Shown here in pieces: positions 34,988 through 41,945 of a stretch of 64,000 nucleotides of DNA; positions within the stretch are counted from its first letter, which is position 1; each line of letters begins with the position of its first letter. Origin of the DNA: Mucilaginibacter geliditolerans (GTDB lineage: Bacteria > Bacteroidota > Bacteroidia > Sphingobacteriales > Sphingobacteriaceae). The notes beneath the pieces are model-generated. The model was given only the letters and a program-made list of their open reading frames with translations, was not told the DNA's origin and searched no databases. The DNA is taken from the NCBI RefSeq assembly GCF_014200495.1, contig NZ_JACHBY010000011.1, forward strand, positions 73,893 through 137,892, written 5' to 3'. A program made the position numbers and the translations under genes.

Positions 34988-35749
34988 TTATATTTTTTGT
35001 TTGTTTAAAAACTCTTTCAGGGCCTCATTAAACTCAGCCGGCTGCTCCATCATGGGGGCGTGACCGCAATGATCTATCCAAACCAAATCCGACTTCGGTA
35101 GCATCTCATGAAATTCAACAGCAACTTCAGGAGGTGTAACCTTATCATTCTTTCCCCATATTAAACCTACGGGAATATGAATTTTATGGAGATCATCTTT
35201 CATATTATGACGAATAGCTGATCTTGCCATAGCCAATATCCTAACAACGCGGTGACGATCATTTATAGTCTTGAAAACATCATCAACCAGTTCTTTTGTT
35301 GCAGTTTTTGGATCATAAAAGGTAAATTCCACTTTCTCTCTCACAAAATCATAACTTTCGCGCCTTGGGAAAGTACCACCAAAAGCATTTTCATATAAGC
35401 CCGAACTGCCGGTTAATACCATGGCTTTTGCAAAACCAGGATGAGCCAACACATATATTAAACCCACATGCCCGCCTAATGAATTACCAATAATAGTAAA
35501 ATCCTTTAGCTTTTTATACTTTACAAATTTGTGCACAAATTTTGAAACGGACTTAACACCTGTAGTTAATAACGGCAAGTCATAAATTGGCAGCATGGGT
35601 ATTATAACCCGGTAATTTGGTTTAAAATAGTTTACAGTTTCATCCCAATTACTTAATGCGCCCATTAAGCCATGCAGTAACAACAACACCTCACCTTCGC
35701 CCTCATCGATATAACTAAACCCGTTTTGCTCTTTAAGCACGAAATCCAT
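34988..35749 (-). CDS. Alpha/beta-fold hydrolase
   Basis: A 253-residue cytoplasmic hydrolase with no signal peptide. Motifs are LLLLHGLMGALSNWD (oxyanion), IGNSLGGHVGL (Ser nucleophile), LIWGKNDKVTPPEV (Asp) and IDHCGHAPMMEQP (His). It is the first gene of the hydrolase-CBS-nadK-porG group. Substrate unknown. Confidence 0.85.
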   Translation of the reverse strand: MDFVLKEQNGFSYIDEGEGEVLLLLHGLMGALSNWDETVNYFKPNYRVIIPMLPIYDLPLLTTGVKSVSKFVHKFVKYKKLKDFTIIGNSLGGHVGLIYVLAHPGFAKAMVLTGSSGLYENAFGGTFPRRESYDFVREKVEFTFYDPKTATKELVDDVFKTINDRHRVVRILAMARSAIRHNMKDDLHKIHIPVGLIWGKNDKVTPPEVAVEFHEMLPKSDLVWIDHCGHAPMMEQPAEFNEALKEFLNKQKI

Positions 35750-35951
35750 ATAGATATTTTAATATTAAGTTGATAACCAGAACCAGTTTGTTATTTGGTT
35801 CAATTCCGGCTATCCGGTATAAAAATAGTTTATTGCGGTTGAGTTACAAGTTTTATTATTGTTTTTAATTGATTAAGTTTTGATTGTGCTGATTAGTTGA
35901 CCGGGTTAAAAACTTAATTAACTTAATCAACAACTCACCTAATCAACCCAA

Positions 35952-36401
35952 TTACCCTAACAACTGTTTCACAACCTCTGATATTGTCCGACCATCGGCC
36001 TTGCCTGCAAGTTCCTTATTTGCGGTGCCCATAACTTTGCCCATATCTTTAACTGATGTAGCGCCAACACGTATTATCACCTCTTTTAAATAAGCCTCAA
36101 CCTCATCATGGCTCATTTGCTTTGGCAAATAGGCCTCAATTACTTCCAGTTCCTCCACTTCAACCTGGTACAGGTCGTCGCGATTTTGTGTTTTATAGAT
36201 CTCGGCCGATTCCTTGCGCTGTTTTACCAGCTTTTGTAACACTTTGGTTTCGGCTTCAGGTGTTACCTCTTCGGCAGCACCTTTTTCGGTACGGGCCAGT
36301 AATAATGCTGATTTTATTGCACGCAATCCGCGCAACCTGTCGGCCTGCTTTGCCAGCATTGCCTGTTTAATATCCTGGTCTATTTGTGTAGTTAGTGACA
36401 T
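35952..36401 (-). CDS. GatB/YqeY domain protein
   Basis: A 149-residue protein that matches stand-alone YqeY proteins: LTTQIDQDIKQAMLAKQADR, LRAIKSALLLARTEKG, LVKQRKESAEIY, and the helical tail domain related to the tRNA-binding tail of GatB. It may assist tRNA-dependent amidation, but a role is unproven. The 200-bp gap before the hydrolase is AT-rich with short aacttaatcaa repeats. Confidence 0.88.
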   Translation of the reverse strand: MSLTTQIDQDIKQAMLAKQADRLRGLRAIKSALLLARTEKGAAEEVTPEAETKVLQKLVKQRKESAEIYKTQNRDDLYQVEVEELEVIEAYLPKQMSHDEVEAYLKEVIIRVGATSVKDMGKVMGTANKELAGKADGRTISEVVKQLLG

Positions 36402-36415
36402 GTTTTTTTTATGTA

Positions 36416-36574
36416 GTCCGGAAGTCGGGAAAGTCCGAAAGTCCGGAAGATCTTATTTTATGTTTTTACTTTTTACTTCCGGACTTTCCGACTTACCGGA
36501 CTTTCGGACTAAAAAATTACTCTTTTATTTTTTTCACTTCCGGACTTTCCGACTTCTCGGACTTCCGGACTTAA
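36416..36574. repeat. GTCCGGAAGTC repeat cluster (inverted pair plus one extra arm)
   Basis: The left arm 36416-36450 (gtccggaagtcggg... aaagtccggaag) is answered by two inverted arms, at 36476-36510 and 36537-36571 (cttccggactttccgact in both). Each arm is a tandem of about 10-bp cggactttcc-like units. The cluster abuts the SDR stop codon (36576-36578) and starts 14 bp before the yqeY start. Confidence 0.8.
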
Positions 36575-36575
36575 A

Positions 36576-37334
36576 TTACTTTCTAAATATAGTAGACCCG
36601 TTTGCCTGCGCTGTTGGCATAACAACCAGCTCGTTTATGTTTACATGCTTAGGGCGCGATACTGCAAACCAAATGGTTTCGGCAACATCCTCGGCCACAA
36701 GCGGATCAAAGCCATCGTACACTTTTTTGGCCCTTGCATCATCGCCCTTAAATCGCACATTTGAAAACTCTGTTTCCACAGCTCCCGGGTGTATAGCAGT
36801 TACCTTTATGCCATGCGGCAAAAGATCCAGGCGCATGCCTTTGTTAAGCGCATCAACCGCGTGTTTAGTGGCGCAGTATACGTTACCATTGGTGTAAACA
36901 TCAATACCCGCAATTGAGCCCAGGTTTACGATGTGGCCATTACCGTTAGCTATCATCCAGTTTGATACGATCTTTGTTACGTAAAGCAAGCCTTTAACGT
37001 TGGTATCGATCATGGTATCCCAATCATCAAGGTCGCCTTTATCAATCGGGTCAAGGCCCTGGCTTAGCCCAGCATTGTTTATCAGCACATTTATCTTTTT
37101 CCATTTGGCGGGTAAAGCTTCCAGGTTTTCAATCACCTGAGCACGATCGCGCACATCAAATGATGATACTGCTACTTCGATATTATGTTTTTTGTTGAGT
37201 TGACTTGCCAGTTTATCCAACCTGTCGAGCCTACGTCCCGTTAGTATAAGATTATACCCTTCGCGGGCGAATAGATGAGCAGTAGCTTCTCCGATGCCGG
37301 AAGTCGCTCCGGTAATTAATGCAATTTTGGCCAT
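36576..37334 (-). CDS. SDR-family NAD(P)-dependent oxidoreductase (YdfG-like)
   Basis: A 252-residue classical short-chain dehydrogenase. Visible are the cofactor motif LITGATSGIGEATA, the NNAG motif, catalytic Ser in LGSIAG and the YxxxK pair in VYCATKHAV. Arg residues after the first strand (TGRRLDRL) favour NADP. It resembles the YdfG group of 3-hydroxy acid/serine dehydrogenases. It is a single gene between yqeY and porT, bounded by repeats. Confidence 0.88.
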   Translation of the reverse strand: MAKIALITGATSGIGEATAHLFAREGYNLILTGRRLDRLDKLASQLNKKHNIEVAVSSFDVRDRAQVIENLEALPAKWKKINVLINNAGLSQGLDPIDKGDLDDWDTMIDTNVKGLLYVTKIVSNWMIANGNGHIVNLGSIAGIDVYTNGNVYCATKHAVDALNKGMRLDLLPHGIKVTAIHPGAVETEFSNVRFKGDDARAKKVYDGFDPLVAEDVAETIWFAVSRPKHVNINELVVMPTAQANGSTIFRK

Positions 37335-37376
37335 AGTGTAATAACTATTAGCTGCGAAATTAGTTTTTTTTAAACA

Positions 37377-38123
37377 CTATTCGAAGTACAGGCTAAACAT
37401 TAAAGTGTGTAATGACAATTTGCTGATAGGCGCCGAGAATGGCTGATTTTCGGGAACCAGTACATTTCCCATTGAATTTGAGAGCTTAATCTCAGGCGAC
37501 AATTTAAAATATTCAAAATAAATATCACAGCCTAAGCCCGCTTCATACGAACCGTAGCCCGACACGTTTTTAACAGTTTTATCAAGCAGGGCCGCATCTG
37601 CATCGCTTTTTTTGGCTCCGATAGCATAAGAGTATTTTACACCGCCCAATAAATAAGCCCTGAAATTTCCTAACCTATCCGACTTCAGTTTTAATAACAA
37701 AGGAAAATCAACCGTAGTTGATTGTACCGATTTTATAACGTCATCGCTCGGATTGGCATATATATAGCTAAGCTGGCGGTCGGCAAAAATCAGCGATGGT
37801 GTGATGCGGGCTTCCAGGTGTTCGGTAATCCGGTAACGTGTTAAAAATCCAACCGCGAAACCAGGTGAATTTGGCGAGCTTAAACTATTTAAATCACTGG
37901 TGACCGGCGCGTTACCATTTTGCTTATCTAAAAACGGACTGCGCCAGTCGGGATTCTTTAATATTTTATAATAGGTATTTACATATGAAAAGGAAAAGCC
38001 AAAGCTCAGATCCTGCTGATCGGCACCGCCACCCCACGCGAAGGGGCTCGGGGCCTCCTGGGCAAATAACAAATTACTGCAAAACAGTAGTACAATAATG
38101 GTTAAGTACCGTTTTTTAATCAT
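37377..38123 (-). CDS. porT: PorT-type outer membrane protein (type IX secretion accessory)
   Basis: A 248-residue beta-barrel protein with a signal peptide (cleavage near LLFAQ). Strand patterns such as SFGFSFSYVNTYYKI and KLSPEIKLSNSMGNVLV and the C-terminal phenylalanine/glutamate (LYFE) fit the PorT/SprT family. The gene directly follows menG with a 4-bp overlap, the arrangement seen for porT/sprT across Bacteroidota. PorT is needed for type IX secretion and gliding in relatives. The call rests on pattern plus synteny. Confidence 0.8.
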   Translation of the reverse strand: MIKKRYLTIIVLLFCSNLLFAQEAPSPFAWGGGADQQDLSFGFSFSYVNTYYKILKNPDWRSPFLDKQNGNAPVTSDLNSLSSPNSPGFAVGFLTRYRITEHLEARITPSLIFADRQLSYIYANPSDDVIKSVQSTTVDFPLLLKLKSDRLGNFRAYLLGGVKYSYAIGAKKSDADAALLDKTVKNVSGYGSYEAGLGCDIYFEYFKLSPEIKLSNSMGNVLVPENQPFSAPISKLSLHTLMFSLYFE

Positions 38124-38851
38124 TTAACGCCTGTATAAATTGAACAGATACCAAACGTTAAAGGCCTGTGTTTGGTATGCTTAAAACCTGCTTTATGCAT
38201 CAGGCTGATAAATTTTTCTCCGTCGGGAAAAGCTGCCACCGATTCAGGTAAATAGCTGTATGCCCGCGCATCCTTTGAAAATATTTTGCCTATGCCGGGT
38301 GTAATATAAGCAAAATAGAAATTATATAATTGCTTTATCGGGAATGCTTTCGGTTTTGAAAACTCCAGTATCACCGCTTTGCCACCTGTTTTTAGTACGC
38401 GATGGATATCAGCCAAACCAACTTCAAGGTTCTCAAAGTTACGCACGCCGAAAGCCACGGTAACCGCATCGAACTCGTCGGCTTCAAAAGGTAACTTCTC
38501 CGAGTCGCCCAGTTTTATTTCAAATTTATCGCCAAGCTGGCGTTTATCTATTTTTTGCTGCGCGATATCCAGCATTCCCTGCGAAATATCAACCCCGATA
38601 ATTTTTTCAGGTTTTAGGATAGATAAAGCTTCAAAAGCAAAATCACCGGTACCGGTTGCCACATCCAGTATTAATTGCGGCTGATCTTTCTTCAGTTCGT
38701 TTATAGCTTTTTTACGCCAGATGATATCGATACCCAGCGATAGAAAGTGATTCAGAAAATCGTAAGTTTTAGATATATTATTGAACATATCGGCCACCTG
38801 CGCTTTTTTGGTGGCATCCTTATCCTGGTACGGGGTTATAGTTTCGCTCAT
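38120..38851 (-). CDS. menG: Demethylmenaquinone methyltransferase
   Basis: A 243-residue SAM-dependent methyltransferase (UbiE/MenG). Motif I LDVATGTGDFAFEAL, the acidic loop VDISQGMLDIA and the UbiE blocks FGVRNFENLEVGL and YSYLPESVAAFPDGEKF are intact. It carries out the last methylation in menaquinone synthesis, supplying the electron acceptor for complex I. It is coupled to porT by a 4-bp overlap. Confidence 0.93.
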   Translation of the reverse strand: MSETITPYQDKDATKKAQVADMFNNISKTYDFLNHFLSLGIDIIWRKKAINELKKDQPQLILDVATGTGDFAFEALSILKPEKIIGVDISQGMLDIAQQKIDKRQLGDKFEIKLGDSEKLPFEADEFDAVTVAFGVRNFENLEVGLADIHRVLKTGGKAVILEFSKPKAFPIKQLYNFYFAYITPGIGKIFSKDARAYSYLPESVAAFPDGEKFISLMHKAGFKHTKHRPLTFGICSIYTGVK

Positions 38852-38876
38852 AGAATGAGGGCAAAGATAGCTTTTT

Positions 38877-39010
38877 CGTTCATTGGTTCACTGGATTAAT
38901 GTTCATTGGTTCACTGGTTCATTAGTTCATTGATGCGTAGCTGTAGATAAGGTCGGCGTAATTTATCACCATAAAAGACTAATGAACCAGTGAACTAATG
39001 AACCAATGAC
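38877..39010. repeat. TTCATTGG-family inverted repeat at the VOC gene 3' end
   Basis: gttcactggttcattag (38909-38925) and ctaatgaaccagtgaac (38979-38995) are a perfect 17-bp inverted pair within longer, imperfect arms made of 10-11 bp units. The spacer has ctgtagata, as in the 34202 element. The VOC stop codon (38995-38997) and its last residues (SLVH) lie inside the right arm. Confidence 0.8.
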
Positions 39011-39483
39011 AACAATCCGCGTACGTCCAACGCACGTGTATACATAGTTAATTCACCATCAGTACCAAACGGCCATTCTTCTTTAGGGCGATCCCAATAG
39101 AGCTCAACACCGTTACCGTCTGGATCATCCAGGTATATTGCTTCGGATACCCCGTGATCTGATGCACCGGTGATGGGGTATTTGGCATCGATCAATCTTT
39201 GCAGTATTTGGGCAAGATCTTTTCTTTCAGGATATAATATAGCTGTATGATAAAGTCCGGGAGCATATTCAGGTGCTGGTGGCGCGCCTTTACTGTGCCA
39301 GGTATTTAAGCCAATATGGTGATGGTAGCCTCCGGCAGAAATAAACGCGGCCTGATCGCCATAAGCAGCCATTTTCTCGAAACCAAGTAAACCAACGTAA
39401 AAATCAAGCGACTTTTGCAGATCGCTCACCTTTAAATGCACATGGCCAATGCGGGTTTGGGCTGGTATTTTGTAATCTTCCAT
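38995..39483 (-). CDS. VOC-family (glyoxalase/extradiol dioxygenase-like) protein
   Basis: A 162-residue metal-binding protein of the vicinal oxygen chelate superfamily with two beta-alpha-beta-beta-beta modules. The likely ligands are His in RIGHVHLKV, His in GLYHTAILYP and Glu in GNGVELYWDRP, the pattern of CatE-type proteins. Function could be ring cleavage, glyoxalase or antibiotic resistance; the sequence does not decide. Its C-terminus runs into the adjacent repeat. It is divergent from engB. Confidence 0.82.
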   Translation of the reverse strand: MEDYKIPAQTRIGHVHLKVSDLQKSLDFYVGLLGFEKMAAYGDQAAFISAGGYHHHIGLNTWHSKGAPPAPEYAPGLYHTAILYPERKDLAQILQRLIDAKYPITGASDHGVSEAIYLDDPDGNGVELYWDRPKEEWPFGTDGELTMYTRALDVRGLLSLVH

Positions 39484-39526
39484 GATAATAAATGTTTAAA
39501 CATCGAATTTAAGGAAAACAAATTTT

Positions 39527-39534
39527 ACCTTTGT
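39527..39534 (+). promoter_or_regulatory. -7 promoter box overlapping the engB start region
   Basis: TACCTTTG is a perfect TAnnTTTG box that ends only 3 bp before the engB ATG (39538). Normal spacing puts transcription start at or within a few bases of the start codon, so the mRNA may be leaderless. Confidence 0.55.
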
Positions 39535-39537
39535 ACA

Positions 39538-40173
39538 ATGATTGTAAAATCTGCCGAGTTTATTTGCAGCAACACCCAAATTTCTAAACTGCCACCGCCG
39601 GTAAAGCCAGAGTATGCTTTTATCGGAAGGTCTAACGTGGGGAAGTCGTCCCTTATTAATATGCTTACCGCTAAAAAGGGATTAGCAAAAACTTCACAAA
39701 CTCCGGGTAAAACCCAGCTGATCAACCATTTTCTGATCAACGACAGCTGGTATATTGTGGATCTGCCGGGCTACGGCTATGCCCGTGCCTCAAAAAGTAA
39801 AAAAGCAGACTGGGATAAGTTCATCCATACCTACCTGGATAAACGTGAGAGCTTGCAATGCGTAATGGCGCTGATCGATAGCAGACTCGAGCCACAAAAG
39901 ATCGACCTGGAATTTTGTAACTGGCTAGGCGAAAAGGGCTTATCATTTGTGTTGATATTTACTAAGGCTGATAAACAATCATCAGTAAAAACAGATCAGA
40001 ACATCGCTAAATTTAAAAAAGCGCTTTTAGCTACGTTTGATGAAGTACCTGATATTTTTGTAACCTCATCAGAAACACATGATGGCAGGGAAGAGATTTT
40101 AGGTTTTATTGGAGGAATAAATCAGGGGTTTGTGGTGCCAACAACATTCGGTTCCCCTCTTGAGAGGGGTTAG
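39538..40173 (+). CDS. engB: Ribosome biogenesis GTPase YihA/EngB
   Basis: A 211-residue essential GTPase for 50S subunit assembly. G1 GRSNVGKSSLINML, G3 DLPGYGYA and G4 TKAD are intact. The start is ATG 39538 (MIVKSAEFICSNT), the family start; the frame is open further upstream but would overlap the divergent VOC gene. The last residues (GSPLERG) and the stop codon are supplied by the inverted repeat at 40151-40182, so the natural C-terminus has been replaced or extended by repeat sequence. Confidence 0.93.
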   Translation: MIVKSAEFICSNTQISKLPPPVKPEYAFIGRSNVGKSSLINMLTAKKGLAKTSQTPGKTQLINHFLINDSWYIVDLPGYGYARASKSKKADWDKFIHTYLDKRESLQCVMALIDSRLEPQKIDLEFCNWLGEKGLSFVLIFTKADKQSSVKTDQNIAKFKKALLATFDEVPDIFVTSSETHDGREEILGFIGGINQGFVVPTTFGSPLERG

Positions 40174-40608
40174 GGGTGTGTTATACGATAGAAAAGTATG
40201 CCGCGCAAAATCATACCCTATAACTCAACCCTAAAACAATTGGCCCGCAAGTTGAGGAATGAAAGTACATTAGGTGAAACTTTGTTATGGAAGGAAATTA
40301 AGAATAAACAATTTCATGGTTATGATTTTCATCGACAAAAACCGCTTTTAAATTATATAGTAGATCTGTATTGTTATGAATTAGATCTAGTGATAGAAAT
40401 AGATGGAAGCTATCATAACCATATTGAAACTTATGAATTAGATTTGTTGCGTGAAAAGGAATTGGAAGCTTATAATTTAACTATCATAAGATTTACTGAG
40501 CAAGAAGTAAAAAAAGACATAACTAATGTTTTGAGAACAATTGAAACGTATATTTTAGCATACGAGAACAACGCAGAACACACCCCTAACCCCTCTCAAG
40601 AGGGGAAC
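40151..40608 (+). mobile_element. Putative mobile unit: DUF559 gene framed by perfect 32-bp inverted palindromic repeats
   Basis: Positions 40151-40182 (gttcccctcttgagaggggt...) and 40577-40608 are perfect inverted repeats of 32 bp, and each contains the palindrome cccctctcaagagggg. They enclose the DUF559 ORF almost exactly: the ORF starts 15 bp inside the left repeat and ends 12 bp beyond the right one. The same 32-mer recurs at 56258-56289 in icmF, and a gene-less pair lies at 18098-18200. No target duplication is evident: bases outside differ (ttcg before, tata after). The mobile nature is an inference from the architecture. Confidence 0.55.
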
Positions 40609-40620
40609 TATACTACATAA
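40198..40620 (+). CDS. DUF559 (Vsr/restriction-endonuclease-like) nuclease domain protein
   Basis: A 140-residue protein of the DUF559 family, which shares the PD-(D/E)xK-like fold with very-short-patch-repair endonucleases. Conserved features are ESTLGETLLWKEIKN, YDFHRQKPLLNYIVDLYC, the acidic motif LVIEIDGSYHNH and the C-terminal LTIIRFTEQEV. Putative catalytic acids are the Asp of IVDLYC and Glu/Asp of EIDG. The gene is visibly more AT-rich than engB and ubiA around it, which suggests transfer. The last 16 residues include [10 protein letters not shown], encoded by the right inverted repeat; the same peptide occurs in icmF. In vivo role is unknown; a nuclease acting on the flanking palindromes is a testable idea. 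Confidence 0.85.
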   Translation: MPRKIIPYNSTLKQLARKLRNESTLGETLLWKEIKNKQFHGYDFHRQKPLLNYIVDLYCYELDLVIEIDGSYHNHIETYELDLLREKELEAYNLTIIRFTEQEVKKDITNVLRTIETYILAYENNAEHTPNPSQEGNYTT

Positions 40621-40626
40621 TACAAA

Positions 40627-41481
40627 ATGAAAAAATATCTATCATTAGTAACATTTACACATACCATTTTCGCGATGCCGTTTGCTTTTATTGGCTTTTT
40701 TTTGGCGGTGACTACCACTGAACATAAGTTTGATTGGGTGAAATTAATGCTGATGATACTGTGTATGGTGTTTGCCCGCAACTCGGCTATGGCATTTAAC
40801 CGTTATTTAGATAGGAATATTGATGCTAAAAACCCGCGTACCAAACAACGTGATATACCTTCAGGCAGGATCAGTCCGGCGGCGGCGCTGACTTTTACCA
40901 TTACTAATTGCCTGTTGTTTATTGGTACTACCTGGTTTATTAATCCGCTTTGTTTTTTCCTTTCGCCGGTGGCTCTGTTTGTGGTATTGGGTTATAGCGC
41001 AACTAAACGCTTTACGGCTTTATGCCATTTAGTTTTGGGCCTGGGTTTGTCATTAGCTCCTATCGGCGCCTATTTGGTAATTACCGGGAGCTTTGCAATT
41101 ACCCCACTATTCTTTTCACTATCAGTTTTATGCTGGGTGAGCGGTTTTGATATTATTTATGCTTTACAGGATATTGATTTTGATCAGGATGAAAAATTAC
41201 ATTCTATCCCTGCTTATTTGGGTAAGGTAAACGCGTTAAGGCTATCTACCTTTTTACATGTGTTATCGGCCATATTTGTGATTATGCCGGTATTCTTTAC
41301 TCATGTAGGCATCCCCTATTATATAGGCATTATATTCTTTTGTTCAATGCTCGTATACCAGCACCTGCTGGTTAAGCCCAACGACCTGAGCCGGGTTAAC
41401 TTCGCGTTTATGACCACCAACGGCATAGCCAGCGTGGTATTCGCGGTTTTCTTTTTGCTGGATAGGTTGTGGATACGGTAG
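40627..41481 (+). CDS. UbiA-family polyprenyltransferase
   Basis: A 284-residue membrane prenyltransferase with about eight helices. The two Asp-rich motifs are visible: NRYLDRNIDAKN (NxxxDxxxD) and LQDIDFDQDEKLHSIP. It is closest in pattern to UbiA/MqnP proteins that attach a prenyl chain to a 4-hydroxybenzoate-like or futalosine-route aromatic acid, so a role in menaquinone synthesis with menG is plausible. It starts 6 bp after the DUF559 gene, so the inserted unit may sit between engB and ubiA in one transcript. Confidence 0.85.
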   Translation: MKKYLSLVTFTHTIFAMPFAFIGFFLAVTTTEHKFDWVKLMLMILCMVFARNSAMAFNRYLDRNIDAKNPRTKQRDIPSGRISPAAALTFTITNCLLFIGTTWFINPLCFFLSPVALFVVLGYSATKRFTALCHLVLGLGLSLAPIGAYLVITGSFAITPLFFSLSVLCWVSGFDIIYALQDIDFDQDEKLHSIPAYLGKVNALRLSTFLHVLSAIFVIMPVFFTHVGIPYYIGIIFFCSMLVYQHLLVKPNDLSRVNFAFMTTNGIASVVFAVFFLLDRLWIR

Positions 41482-41594
41482 TTGCTGAAAAGGTTAAAGG
41501 CGAAAGGTTAAAAGAGAAAATAAAATTGAAAGGTAAAATCTAATTAAGAAGTTTCAAACCTTTTAGCTTTCGCCTTTATCCTTTCACCTCAAAA

Positions 41595-41789
41595 CTATCT
41601 TAGCTCCTGGTCGTTTTTTTCCTGGTAGGTTTTAAAGGCGAGATAGAAAAACAGGATAGCGGGTAGGGCATCATATGCAATATCTCTTGTGGCAATCATT
41701 GATGGATATGCCGTAATGATATCCTTCACCAGCAGTATTACTGCTATAATGCCGACAATCAGGTATAAATAAAAGAATTTCTTGCTCAT
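41595..41789 (-). CDS. Small two-helix membrane protein
   Basis: A 64-residue protein with two hydrophobic segments (YLYLIVGIIAVILLVKDII, about residues 8-26; and ALPAILFFYLAFKTY, about 42-56) and a charged C-terminal tail. I do not recognise a family. Codon use and an uninterrupted frame support a real gene. It is alone, between ubiA (convergent) and glgB. Confidence 0.55.
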   Translation of the reverse strand: MSKKFFYLYLIVGIIAVILLVKDIITAYPSMIATRDIAYDALPAILFFYLAFKTYQEKNDQELR

Positions 41790-41815
41790 AATTTTCGTTT
41801 GACCATTAACCCCAT

Positions 41816-41923
41816 GTCATTGCGAGCGATAGCGTAGCAACCTCGTCGCGTTCACTATGCAAGCGACGAGATTGCTTCGTTCCTGAAACAAGTTCAGGAC
41901 AGGCTCAACCTCCACGCAATGAC
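41816..41923. repeat. GTCATTGCGAG-family palindrome (with nested module)
   Basis: gtcattgcgagcgatagcgt opens the left arm and cgcaatgac closes the right. The middle has the inner palindrome around gcgacgagattgcttcgt. A fragment of another repeat, cctgaaacaagttcagga, is inserted near 41882. It lies 22 bp past the glgB stop codon. Confidence 0.8.
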
Positions 41924-41945
41924 ATGAGTATAGTAACCCTTATTA

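Noticed and set aside
36214..36897. 227-residue plus-strand open frame across yqeY, the repeat and the SDR gene
   Set aside because: It is antisense to two well-supported genes and its middle is repeat sequence.
39436..39537. Longer EngB N-terminus from 39436
   Set aside because: These residues overlap the divergent VOC gene and the promoter box; family proteins start at the MIVKSAEF position.
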